Both the position numbers and the translations under genes were made by a program. 33,810 nucleotides of DNA from CAYGZL01 sp964354345 (GTDB lineage: Bacteria; Chloroflexota; Anaerolineae; Anaerolineales; UBA4823): NCBI GenBank assembly GCA_964354345.1, contig CAYGZL010000128.1, positions 1 through 33,810 of the forward strand, read 5' to 3'. The notes below the pieces were generated by a model. It did not search any database, had not been told where the DNA came from, and saw nothing but the letters and a program-made list of their open reading frames with translations. Below are positions 26,607 through 33,810 of this stretch, one piece after another. Each line of letters opens with the position of its first letter. Position 1 is the first letter of the stretch.

Positions 26607-27638
26607 ATGAACCATTTGGCAGATTGGATCAGGCGTCATCAAATCGTGGCCTTCTTTCTGGCGGGGATTGCCCTCTGCTTCGGGACACTGTTCCCGGCGA
26701 TCATCATCCCCCAGGAAGGCATGATCGGTCAAATTCTAAGCGTTTATCTTGCAAGAATAGGGGTTTATGGTCCTGTTCTTGCAGGCATGTTCGTTGCGCG
26801 AGTAGCCCAACCTAGCCGGCAGCAGGTTTCCTTGACTCGACGCCTGTTGGTCTTCCTCCCCGTGTGGTTCATCGCAGAAATCATGCATACCGCCAGCTTT
26901 AAGCTTACCACTCCGCCTGGTACCTCCTTGATCGCACTGATCATGCTCTCACTACCAGCCGCGCTTCTGCCTGCTCTGGTCATAACGTTGGCGATTTCAG
27001 GTGCTGATGGCGTCAAACAACTGTTGGCAACATTGGTCAGACCGAAGGGAAACATTTTCTACTACTTTATCGCTTTTCTGACATTTCCAGTCATACAGAT
27101 TGTCGGCACAGGGATCACGAATATCCTGAATGGCAACGCATGGTTTTCCCCGGTGAGCCAAGGAGTCGACCTTGCCTTTACCACCTTAATTACCTTCTTC
27201 TCTGTGCTTCTTTTCTCTGGTGGTATTAACGAGGAGTCAGGTTGGCGCGGCTTCGCTCAAAGAAGGCTACAAGCGAAGTACAGTCCCCTGGTCGCGAACC
27301 TCAAATTGTGGTTTCTGATGGTGATCTGGCATATCCCAAACGATATTGTGCAGTATCGGTACGGCGGATACATACTGGTACGGATTGCGCTCTACCCATT
27401 CATCACAATCCTGTTCGGCTGGATCTATAACCGAACCAAGGGAAGTATTTTGGCTCCGGCGATTTTCCATGCATCCATGAACTCCATGAATCCATTGATG
27501 GAGGCCTTTCCGATTACTACCGCAGGGAACATCCTTCTGGTTGGCATCGCCGTGGTTGCCATTGTTTATGACCGCATGTGGAAGAAACTGCCATCCGACC
27601 ACCCAGCGGTTTACCAGACTCCGGCACTGGAGAGCTGA
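26607..27638 (+). CDS. CPBP family intramembrane protease
   Basis: A 343-aa polytopic protein with about eight hydrophobic segments. The CPBP/Abi (CAAX protease and bacteriocin-processing) motifs are EESGWRGF (E209, E210, R214), WHIPND (H242) and FHASMN (H288, N292), all expected in the membrane. The length is typical of the longer members. The ATG at 26607 is preceded by GAGGAGG. Family members cleave prenylated proteins, act in bacteriocin self-immunity or process membrane regulators; the substrate here is unknown. A second member starts 41 nt after the stop. Confidence 0.87.
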   Translation: MNHLADWIRRHQIVAFFLAGIALCFGTLFPAIIIPQEGMIGQILSVYLARIGVYGPVLAGMFVARVAQPSRQQVSLTRRLLVFLPVWFIAEIMHTASFKLTTPPGTSLIALIMLSLPAALLPALVITLAISGADGVKQLLATLVRPKGNIFYYFIAFLTFPVIQIVGTGITNILNGNAWFSPVSQGVDLAFTTLITFFSVLLFSGGINEESGWRGFAQRRLQAKYSPLVANLKLWFLMVIWHIPNDIVQYRYGGYILVRIALYPFITILFGWIYNRTKGSILAPAIFHASMNSMNPLMEAFPITTAGNILLVGIAVVAIVYDRMWKKLPSDHPAVYQTPALES

Positions 27639-27679
27639 AGACCATCTTCGCCGGCCAACCGGGAAAGGAAAGTTTTGTC

Positions 27680-28486
27680 ATGAATACCTCAAACCTTGCC
27701 AGGCATCGCCCTGTCGGCTTTGTCCTTGTTTTGACAATCGTCTGGGTTGTGCTGTTATTGGTTTTTATGGACATTGCGTCAACTGTTTTCCACACGCCGT
27801 ATGGCGCCGCCAGGACGGCTTCCATCGGCCGCCTGGCTGTAACAGCCTGCGTTCTTTTCCTGGCGTGGCGGCTGGATTGGTTGAAAGCCTCAGGAATTTC
27901 CAGGTTGGGCAGTTGGCAAATGTGGCTGCTGGCCCTGGGGGGATTGGTTTACTTTGCCAGTGCAAGCCTCTACTCGTTTTATGGCAGGGTTGCCTTTGAC
28001 TTTTCAAGTCTGCTGCGATCTGATGCCCGCACAGTAGTCATAACCCATTTCATGGCCGGACTGAGCGAAGAAATCCTGTTTCGTGGGCTCGTGCTTTTTG
28101 CACTGATCCGTCGGTGGGGAAATACAACCCTGGGAATCTTTGGAAGTATTCTACTTGCCTCTGCACTCTTTGCACTTGTGCATATCACCCAAGTTTTTAC
28201 AAACGGAACGCCACTTTCTTCCGCTTTGCTTCTGGTTCTCCAAACGTTTGTGATCTCGATCTGGTGGGGAGCGCTGGTTGTTATGGGGGGTAGTATATAG
28301 ACGGCAGTGAACCTCCATTTCGTGGTCAATGCGGTCGTGGCTGTGCAGGGACTGACAACGCCGATGGTTGAGCCTGGTATTTTGGCTTACAGGCAACTTC
28401 TATGGTTCAGCCTCCCGCTGGGCGTGCTGGCGTTTGGTTTGCTGGCGAAAACCGCGCTTTGCCCCGTTGCGTCTGAAGTTCCTTGA
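27680..28486 (+). pseudogene. Second CPBP family protease, interrupted by an amber codon
   Basis: The frame reads as a 268-codon CPBP protease. EEILFRGL (E130, E131, R135) and the ALVHITQ segment (H168) are present, but TAG at 28298-28300 (codon 207) stops translation. The same frame then continues TAVNLHFVVNAV, which supplies the third motif (H213, N217), one more helix, and a TGA at 28484-28486. In related proteins this position is often Trp, so a single TGG-to-TAG change is the simplest reading. The truncated 206-aa product lacks the third conserved motif. The start is ATG 27680 with AAAGGAAAG upstream. Only about 14% identity-level resemblance to the first CPBP gene is evident by eye. Confidence 0.75.
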
Positions 28487-28489
28487 GAA

Positions 28490-28495
28490 TACAAT
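28490..28495 (+). promoter_or_regulatory. Possible leaderless -10 element of the double-GNAT gene
   Basis: TACAAT ends 7 nt before the ATG at 28503, with no Shine-Dalgarno between. The spacing matches dinG. No -35 is visible, so this is tentative. Confidence 0.35.
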
Positions 28496-28502
28496 AATAA
28501 CC

Positions 28503-29462
28503 ATGCTCAATATCATCTCATTGCGTGAAGAACATCTCGAAGATGCCGCTCGGTTGGTCAGCGACCGCTCCCAACGCTTGCGCGAACAGGTGCCTGACCT
28601 GCCACAGCGTTATTCCAGTGTCAGCAGCCTGGCGCTGCTATTGCAGGATATCCTGAAGCCCGATATCCCCGGTGTGGCAGCCATCCAGGGGAATCGTATG
28701 GTCGGTTTCCTCACCGCCTGGCAAATGTCTAATTTCCGGGGCAAAAGGAGCATCTACGTTCCAGAATGGGCGAACGCCGCCGTTCTGGACGATAGTGCAC
28801 GCATTTACGAAGCGATGTACAGCCGCATATCCGGCGATTGGTTGGCCGAAAAATACCCCACCCACTACTTGAGCATCTTCCCCAACGATCTCCAGGCGCT
28901 TCAATACTGGAATTGGGTTGGCTTTGGCATGTTCGCCGTTGATGCGCTGCGCGCGGTGGACCCAATACCGGTGGGTGATATGGGTGTTCACATTCGGCGC
29001 GCCAGTCTGCAGGATATCGAACAGGTGATGGCGCTCCAGGATGAATTGTGGAAATACATCAAAAGTCCGCCGATTTTTATCCTGAGCGAGAGGTATGATT
29101 GCAAGTATTATGAAGAATGGCTGCAGGATCCAGACAAAGTGGTCTGGCTGGCTTGTTCACAGGATGAACCGCTGGCATTCATTCGGATGGGGCCCGCTGC
29201 CGAAGATGTTTGCACCATCATCATCGATGAGAAGACCACCAGCATTTATGCCGCATTCACCCGCGAGCAGGCGCGTCGTGAGGGCATCGCCACGACATTA
29301 CTCGCCCATGCGTTTGAGTTCGCCCGCGCCTGCGGTTACCAGCGCTGTGCTGTCCCCTTCGAGCCGATGAACCCGCTTGGTTCGCGATTATGGCTGAGGT
29401 ACTTCCAGCCCGTTTGTTATTCATTTCTACGTAACATTGATGACCGGTTGACACAAGGGTGA
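28503..29462 (+). CDS. Tandem GNAT-domain protein
   Basis: A 319-aa protein. Residues about 1-150 are a degenerate GNAT-like fold without a clear CoA loop. Residues about 160-310 form a second GNAT domain with QARREGIATTLLAHAFEFA (CoA motif, R/Q-x-x-G), the usual FEPMNPLGSRLWLRYFQPV end and a preceding acidic strand. Double-GNAT proteins usually keep only one active site. The ATG at 28503 begins the first domain; the frame is open upstream but overlaps the CPBP remnant. Substrate unknown. Confidence 0.8.
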   Translation: MLNIISLREEHLEDAARLVSDRSQRLREQVPDLPQRYSSVSSLALLLQDILKPDIPGVAAIQGNRMVGFLTAWQMSNFRGKRSIYVPEWANAAVLDDSARIYEAMYSRISGDWLAEKYPTHYLSIFPNDLQALQYWNWVGFGMFAVDALRAVDPIPVGDMGVHIRRASLQDIEQVMALQDELWKYIKSPPIFILSERYDCKYYEEWLQDPDKVVWLACSQDEPLAFIRMGPAAEDVCTIIIDEKTTSIYAAFTREQARREGIATTLLAHAFEFARACGYQRCAVPFEPMNPLGSRLWLRYFQPVCYSFLRNIDDRLTQG

Positions 29463-29483
29463 GCGTATGAGTTGAAGGAGAAG

Positions 29484-29558
29484 ATGAAACGAAAACGATT
29501 GACCATCCCGGCGATCATCGTGGGAGTTCTGGTGCTGCTGATCATCACCGCTCGATAG
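29484..29558 (+). CDS. Very short membrane peptide or truncated gene start
   Basis: ATG at 29484 follows GAAGGAG and encodes 24 residues: MKRKR, then TIPAIIVGVLVLLIITAR and a TAG stop. It looks like a signal anchor whose downstream gene has been deleted, because a well-formed ribosome-binding site and positively charged N-terminus are kept. A genuine small membrane protein is the alternative. Confidence 0.35.
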   Translation: MKRKRLTIPAIIVGVLVLLIITAR

Positions 29559-29619
29559 CGCTTTAAGGAGAGCTATGAAGTGCCGTGTGTTGTGTATGCA
29601 GATGGAATAGGAGAGAACC

Positions 29620-30036
29620 ATGAAAACAAACGAAGCGGAGCAAATTGAAGTCGAAAAAATCATTCACGACGCCATCGGCTGGGCGTTGACTAAAGATATT
29701 GACAGGTTGTTCTCCATCATGGCGCAGGATGACGATTTCTTCATCTTCCATCCCGATTCAAAGTCCACCATTGTCGGCTTCGATGCGTTCAAGAAGTTGA
29801 GCGAGCGCGTCTGGATGAAGAACGAGTTCAAGGCCACCGATTTCGCGGTGAAGGATTTGCAAATCAAATTTGCGAAACTGGGAAACGTGGCGTGGTACTC
29901 CTGTCTCCTCGACGATCACGCCGAGTGGAACGGCCAACCCATCGGCTGGGATAATTGCCGCTGGACGGGCACGCTCGAAAAGCGCGTCGGCCAATGGGTG
30001 ATTGTCCAGATGCACTTCTCGTTCCCGAAGGATTGA
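29620..30036 (+). CDS. SnoaL-like (NTF2-fold) domain protein
   Basis: A 138-aa protein with the NTF2/SnoaL-like pattern: helix EVEKIIHDAIGWALTKDID, then RLFSIMAQDDDFFIFHPDS, a GFDAFKKL helix, and strands ending QWVIVQMHFSFP. The fold is used by cyclases, isomerases and many proteins of unknown role; DUF4440-type proteins look alike. AGGAGAG sits 5 nt before the ATG. The downstream serine hydrolase starts 41 nt later. No catalytic residues can be assigned. Confidence 0.75.
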   Translation: MKTNEAEQIEVEKIIHDAIGWALTKDIDRLFSIMAQDDDFFIFHPDSKSTIVGFDAFKKLSERVWMKNEFKATDFAVKDLQIKFAKLGNVAWYSCLLDDHAEWNGQPIGWDNCRWTGTLEKRVGQWVIVQMHFSFPKD

Positions 30037-30077
30037 TCAGCGAGACTATCCACAAGGCCATATCGGAAAGAAGTGCC

Positions 30078-31487
30078 ATGATAAACGAAAAAGAACTGGA
30101 TCGTGTTCTCCAAGAAATCATCGCCCGTTGGGGCATCCCCGGCCTGGGGGTGGGGATCGTCGAAGATGGCGAGATCGTTTACGCCCGGGGGTTTGGCGTG
30201 CAAAGCCTGGAAACTGGCGTCCCTGTGACTCCCGATTCGATCTTCTGCGTGGCGTCCATCACCAAATGTTTCGTCGCCACGTCCGTGATGCAGTTGGTCG
30301 AACAGGGCAGGCTGCACCTGGATATGCCGCTCATCCAATACCTGCCCGATTTTCGGCTGGACGATGAACGATATACACACATCACCCTGCGGCAGGTGCT
30401 CAGCCACACCTCCGGGATGCCCGACATGGACGAAGCCGAATATGACGAGTTGGTGGCGCACCCCGAGGACGATGAAGGCGCACCTGAGCGTTACGTCCGT
30501 GCCCTGTCCAGCCGGAAGATGATTGCCGCGCCGGGCGAACGCTTCGCCTACAGCAACATCGCCTACAATGTGCTGGGATACCTGATCACAAAAATAACCG
30601 GGCAGACCTTCGAGGACTATATGCAGGAGCACATCCTTCACCCAGCAGGGATGCCGGAAAGCACACTCTTTTTCCCGGATGTGCCGCGCGACCGGCTGGT
30701 CATGCCGCACCTGCGCGTCCCGGAGATGATCGTCAACCCGGTGTATCCCTACCACCGCGCCGATGCCCCGGCCAGTTTCCTGCTTTCCAGCGTGGTGGAG
30801 ATGTGTCATTGGGCCATCACCTGCCTGGAGCGGGGTATCTACCAGGGGCAGCGCATCCTCACGCCAGCCAGCTACGATCAGATGTGGGCATCCGTTGCCC
30901 AACGAGGCGACCCTCCATTCCGGGAAGAGATGGGCCTGGGCTGGACTTTGGGACACTTCGAGGGGGCCAGAACGGTCGGGCATGGCGGCGGGGGTTTCGG
31001 CTGGACCTGCTTCCTGGCCTTGCTGCCGGAGAATAACTGTGCCGCGATTGTCCTGTGCAACGAAGAATCTGCGGCGCATGACCTTGCTCTGCAAGCTGTT
31101 CTTTGCACACTGCAAGGGAAAGAACCGCAATCCAGCCGGGTTTCCTGGATGATCCCCATCGCCCAGGCGCTGCAAACCGGTGGCATCCGGGCGGCGTATG
31201 CCCGTTACGAAGAGATCAAAGACAGTCCAGACTTCTTTATTGATGTCGGCGAATTGATCCCGTTGTACTACCAGTTGATGAGCTTAAAAAAATTCGACCT
31301 GGCAATCGGTTTGTTGGAACTGGATCTGTATGCTTTCCCGGAGCGCCTGGGGTTGTACATTTACCTGGCAAGAACCCATTTGCAAAAGGGCGACCGCGCC
31401 CAGGCTGAGGCCGCGCTCCGCCGGGCGCTGGCCATCCAGCCTGACCGGGCGGACATGTTGGAAATGTTAAGCAGAATAGCCATATGA
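30078..31487 (+). CDS. Serine hydrolase (beta-lactamase/CubicO family) with C-terminal TPR region
   Basis: A 469-aa protein. The class C/CubicO fold has the nucleophile motif SITK (Ser60, Lys63), YSN (Tyr158, Asn160) and a terminal GHGGGGFGW (KTG equivalent) at about 304-312. No signal peptide is seen, so it is cytoplasmic and unlikely to be a beta-lactamase; esterase or peptidase activity on small substrates is more plausible. The last 75 residues form TPR-like helices (LGLYIYLARTHLQKGDRAQA and following). The start at 30078 begins at the family N-terminus; the ribosome-binding site is weak. The stop overlaps the next ATG by 4 nt. Confidence 0.88.
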   Translation: MINEKELDRVLQEIIARWGIPGLGVGIVEDGEIVYARGFGVQSLETGVPVTPDSIFCVASITKCFVATSVMQLVEQGRLHLDMPLIQYLPDFRLDDERYTHITLRQVLSHTSGMPDMDEAEYDELVAHPEDDEGAPERYVRALSSRKMIAAPGERFAYSNIAYNVLGYLITKITGQTFEDYMQEHILHPAGMPESTLFFPDVPRDRLVMPHLRVPEMIVNPVYPYHRADAPASFLLSSVVEMCHWAITCLERGIYQGQRILTPASYDQMWASVAQRGDPPFREEMGLGWTLGHFEGARTVGHGGGGFGWTCFLALLPENNCAAIVLCNEESAAHDLALQAVLCTLQGKEPQSSRVSWMIPIAQALQTGGIRAAYARYEEIKDSPDFFIDVGELIPLYYQLMSLKKFDLAIGLLELDLYAFPERLGLYIYLARTHLQKGDRAQAEAALRRALAIQPDRADMLEMLSRIAI

Positions 31488-32602
31488 AAGAAGTACCAAA
31501 GACCAGTGTGGAAGCAGCCCTGGCATGGTGTGAAGCAGTTTTGGGGCCGGTCCAGGTGATCTCCGATCATAGCAAAATGCAAGGAGATCACGAATCGGCC
31601 ACGCGCCGCTTGCAAACATCCCGGGGATATGCCTATCTCAAAATTCATCAAACCCAAGCTCATTGGAATAACGAAGTACATGCACACGAATGTTGGTCAC
31701 GCGCCATTGGTAATGCCGCTCCAGATATGCTGGCTGGCGGAAATGTGGGGAAAATCTTTGTTAACGATCCCGCCCGTCCGCTTTGGGGGTTGGTGCGTGA
31801 AAAGGACGATGGTACCCTCTACCAGGGCGGTTGCGTCGAGCAGCAGATTTTGTCTGAAGCGGTAAGTATGCTACAAAAAGATGGGTATGTCTGCCTGGTC
31901 TACCAAGACGGAGATCCAGATTTCGATCTGTTTCCTCCCAATCCCGATGACAGCGTTGAATGTCTCGAATTCGATCGGCCCATCGGCAGCAGCGCTTTGA
32001 CGCCTTACCTGGCGAATATCCCTGCGGGATTCACCGTGACCCGCATGGATCGTACTCTCCTCGAGCACAGTCCCAGAAGCGAAGGATACCTGTCTCGCTA
32101 CGGGAGTTTTGAGAACTTACTCGACCGTGGCATACCAGTATACGTATTGCATGAAAACGAGCCTGTCTGCGAGGCGTTCGCGGATATGGAGATCGGCATC
32201 CGCACGCAAAAAGCGTATCGCTTGCAGGGATTTGCCACCATCGCTTGCGCCTATCTGATCAGGCTGTGTGATGAAGCAGGTTCCGCTACCTATTGGGATT
32301 GTGTAAAGTCCAACCTCGGTTCGGTCAAGCTGGCGCGCAAGCTGGGATTCCAGAACGAGCCTACCAGGCATTGGTGTTTAGGCCAACGAAACCAGCGCCG
32401 AACCAGGCTCTTCAAGCGTAAAGGAATTATTCAATGTTTGAGAAACTTACCCACACTTTCCGCCAGAGCACTGTCCTCAGTATCGCCCGGCTGGCCCGCG
32501 AAAAATACATCTTTCCGGAAAAGGGGCTGGAAACGGCCCAATTCATCGAGGCGCAACTGGAAGCGGGCTGCTACGATGGGATCTGCGAGCCGCACGAATT
32601 AG
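31484..32602 (+). CDS. Chimeric protein: APH-like N-terminal lobe joined to ZmaR-like GNAT domain
   Basis: An uninterrupted frame of 372 codons whose ATG overlaps the serine hydrolase stop (ATGA). Residues 1-84 resemble the N-lobe of aminoglycoside phosphotransferases (GDHESATRRL, YLKIH with the Lys of the ATP site, NEVHAHECWSRA), but the kinase C-lobe is missing. From GGNVGKIFVNDPARPLWGL (about 85) the sequence matches GNAT_acetyltran (ZmaR-type) domains up to SVKLARKLGFQ (about 287). The last 55-60 residues lose GNAT character, overlap the S41 gene in another frame and are probably not genuine. A frameshift near 32370 likely removed the original stop. Confidence 0.6.
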   Translation: MKEVPKTSVEAALAWCEAVLGPVQVISDHSKMQGDHESATRRLQTSRGYAYLKIHQTQAHWNNEVHAHECWSRAIGNAAPDMLAGGNVGKIFVNDPARPLWGLVREKDDGTLYQGGCVEQQILSEAVSMLQKDGYVCLVYQDGDPDFDLFPPNPDDSVECLEFDRPIGSSALTPYLANIPAGFTVTRMDRTLLEHSPRSEGYLSRYGSFENLLDRGIPVYVLHENEPVCEAFADMEIGIRTQKAYRLQGFATIACAYLIRLCDEAGSATYWDCVKSNLGSVKLARKLGFQNEPTRHWCLGQRNQRRTRLFKRKGIIQCLRNLPTLSARALSSVSPGWPAKNTSFRKRGWKRPNSSRRNWKRAATMGSASRTN

Positions 32603-33535
32603 CCGACCGCCTGACCGCCGATCTGCGCCGGGTATCGAACGACCAGCATTGGTCGGTTTCGTATGACTCCACACTGACCAGCGCGCTCTACATGGGAGAG
32701 GAAGAAGTGAGCGAGGAGGATATGACCCGGCTCAAGGAGAGCGTGCGCCGGGCCAATTTCGGCATCCAGAAGGTCGAACACCTGCCTGGCAACATCGGCT
32801 ACGTGGATTTGCGCGGCTTTGCCTGGATCAGCTTTCCCGGCGCGGGCGATAGTATCGTGGCCCTCATGCAGCTCGTTTCTCACTGCGACGCGCTGATCTT
32901 CGATGTGCGGCAGAACGGCGGCGGTGAGGTCGAGACCCTGCAGGTGTACTTCAGCTATTTTGTCAAGCCTGACCCCAGGTTGTATGAGGCGCGCCACGGT
33001 CATCGGTGAGGGCACGCTGGGTGCAGCGCACACCACGGATATGGAAATAGTTCAAGAGCATTTTCAGGTGGAATACCCCTCCGGGCGCTCGATCAGCCCC
33101 TTCACACAGGGTGATTGGGAGGGCGTGGGAGTACAGCCGGATATCGCCGTTCCACCCGAAGATGCCCTGGAGGCAGCGCATCTGTATGCCCTGGAGCGGT
33201 TGATCCAACACTGCCAGGATGACAGCCGCAAGCGGGAGTTGGATTGGGACCTGGAAATCGCCCGCAATTCCTATGCTCCCATCAAGATGGATGAGGCGGC
33301 CCTGGCACGATACGTGGGCCAATATGGGGATCGGACCATTGGGTTGGCTGGCGGCGCTTTAACCTACTCCCGGCAAGGCGTCACCCGGAAGCTGATCCCC
33401 CTTGGCGAAAATCGTTTCCTTTGCCCGGATTGGCTCAAGCTCGAATTCGACCTGAACGAGCGTAGACAGGCGCTCTCAATCCAGGTTTCCTATCGAGATG
33501 GCCGGCCTGGCTCGACCCTTCCCAGGGAGAGTTAA
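32434..33535 (+). pseudogene. S41-family (C-terminal processing/tricorn-like) peptidase, internally deleted
   Basis: The first part (32434 to about 33000) has the S41 N-terminal helical region, a strand GNIGYVDLRGFA, and ALIFDVRQNGGGEVETLQ, the conserved NGGG strand. The second part, in another frame, continues RATVIGEGTLGAAH, SGRSISPFTQGDWEGVGVQPDI and a C-terminal domain. Between the YFVKPDP segment and RATVIGE the segment with the catalytic serine (normally TSxxTFSGAEEF) is absent, about 60 codons judged against family memory. The product would be inactive. A GNAT-fused frame overlaps its start by 169 nt. Confidence 0.75.
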
Positions 33536-33665
33536 GGAAACCTTCTTCCGCAAGGATGCGAACGGCAACCCGCTCTGGACTGACAAGTTGGTTTATGCCA
33601 TGCCACAAAAGACGACATTAAAAAAACAAACCCCCTCTCTCTTGCGAGATCTGAGGGTTATATGA
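33531..33665 (+). pseudogene. Short coding remnant before the rRNA terminator
   Basis: One frame reads VKETFFRKDANGNPLWTDKL and then VYAMPQK, which has natural protein character, but it has no start and runs through the rRNA terminator to a TGA. It may be the C-terminus of the deleted S41 protein or of another lost gene. Confidence 0.25.
33620..33659 (-). terminator. Rho-independent terminator of the leftward rRNA operon
   Basis: On the minus strand, a hairpin starting AACCCTC pairs with GAGGGGGTT around an inner TCTC-GCAA-GAGA stem-loop, then runs into TGTTTTTTT. It lies 17 nt after the 5S gene, in the right place for the end of an rRNA operon. Confidence 0.8.
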
Positions 33666-33676
33666 ATCAAAAAAAG

Positions 33677-33798
33677 TCTCTTGGCGATGACCTACTCTCC
33701 CAGGGGGCTACCCCCCAAGTACCATCAGCGCTGACGGGCTTAACGACCGGGTTCGGGAAGTTACCGGGTGTACCACCGTTGCTCCAATCACCAAGAGA
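33677..33798 (-). rRNA. rrf: 5S ribosomal RNA
   Basis: Read on the minus strand, the sequence has the 5S landmarks: a terminal stem TCTCTTGG pairing with CCAAGAGA, the CCGAACCCGG loop, GCTGATGGTACT and GGGAGAGTAGG near the 3' end. The length (about 122 nt) is normal. The exact ends are set by the terminal stem and may differ by a few nt. The 23S gene should lie to the right of the window. Confidence 0.93.
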
Positions 33799-33810
33799 CT
33801 TTTACGAAAA

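Noticed and set aside
13592..28486. TAG recoding (for example pyrrolysine or a changed code) to explain in-frame TAG codons
   Set aside because: TAG ends an intact gene at 12046-12048, one of the stops in the membrane protein is TAA, and neighbouring genes are broken by frameshifts as well. Decay or sequence error is simpler.
29916..31175. Long antisense reading frame (419 codons) over the serine hydrolase
   Set aside because: It mirrors the codon structure of the real gene, shows no domain character and has no ribosome-binding site. It is a shadow of the coding strand.
32434..32602. C-terminal tail of the APH-GNAT frame as a genuine domain
   Set aside because: It is Arg/Ser-rich, overlaps the well-conserved S41 N-terminus in another frame and lies beyond the normal GNAT end.
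1..33810. CRISPR arrays, tRNA genes, prophage or integrase genes
   Set aside because: No spaced direct repeats, no tRNA-like TTCRANNC with matching arms and no recombinase or transposase motif were seen on reading both strands.

Overview
The window looks like chromosomal DNA of a Chloroflexota bacterium, probably Anaerolineae-like. This is an inference from gene content: a MeaB/B12-mutase pair, a PspC/LiaF-like membrane cluster, a very large MalT-like LuxR regulator, and many hydrolase and acetyltransferase accessory genes. No phylogenetic marker was compared. The right end carries a leftward 5S rRNA gene with its terminator, so an rRNA operon lies beyond the window.

The left part (1-13.5 kb) is compact and intact. 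A leftward operon encodes the cobalamin-binding subunit of a methylmalonyl-CoA-type mutase, its MeaB GTPase chaperone and a GNAT acetyltransferase. A small lipoprotein gene follows on the plus strand. Adenosine deaminase and 6-phosphofructokinase form a second leftward operon, divergent from a DinG-type exonuclease/helicase; both starts sit 6-7 nt after a -10 box, which suggests leaderless mRNAs. A five-gene leftward operon (7.3-11.9 kb) combines LiaF-like and PspC envelope proteins with nicotinate phosphoribosyltransferase. An SCP2-domain protein and a TIM-barrel-like membrane-anchored protein follow, under a clear TTGACT-17-TATACT promoter.

The middle (13.6-20.3 kb) begins with two decayed, once translationally coupled genes: a polytopic membrane protein with three in-frame stops, and an M1 aminopeptidase with several frameshifts. 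A DUF333-like lipoprotein follows. The most striking element is next: a 69-aa protein gene, a 924-aa MalT-like regulator and a lipoprotein amidohydrolase, with two copies of one promoter architecture on either side of the regulator gene. Each copy has ATACCC boxes about one helical turn apart, a dyad over the -35 region and a TAT(G/C)AT -10. One copy points at the 69-aa gene and the other at the amidohydrolase. I propose that this is a small self-contained regulon.

The right part (22-33.5 kb), all on the plus strand, is accessory. It holds a decayed lipoprotein alpha/beta hydrolase, an intact alpha/beta hydrolase, an XRE-HTH remnant, an S9 peptidase with frameshifts and a lost HGGP segment, two CPBP membrane proteases (the second cut by an amber codon), a double-GNAT protein, a SnoaL-like protein, a serine hydrolase with C-terminal TPRs, an APH-GNAT chimera, and an S41 peptidase missing its catalytic serine region. 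The density of broken genes contrasts sharply with the left part. Sequencing error explains some lesions at homopolymers, but not the internal deletions.
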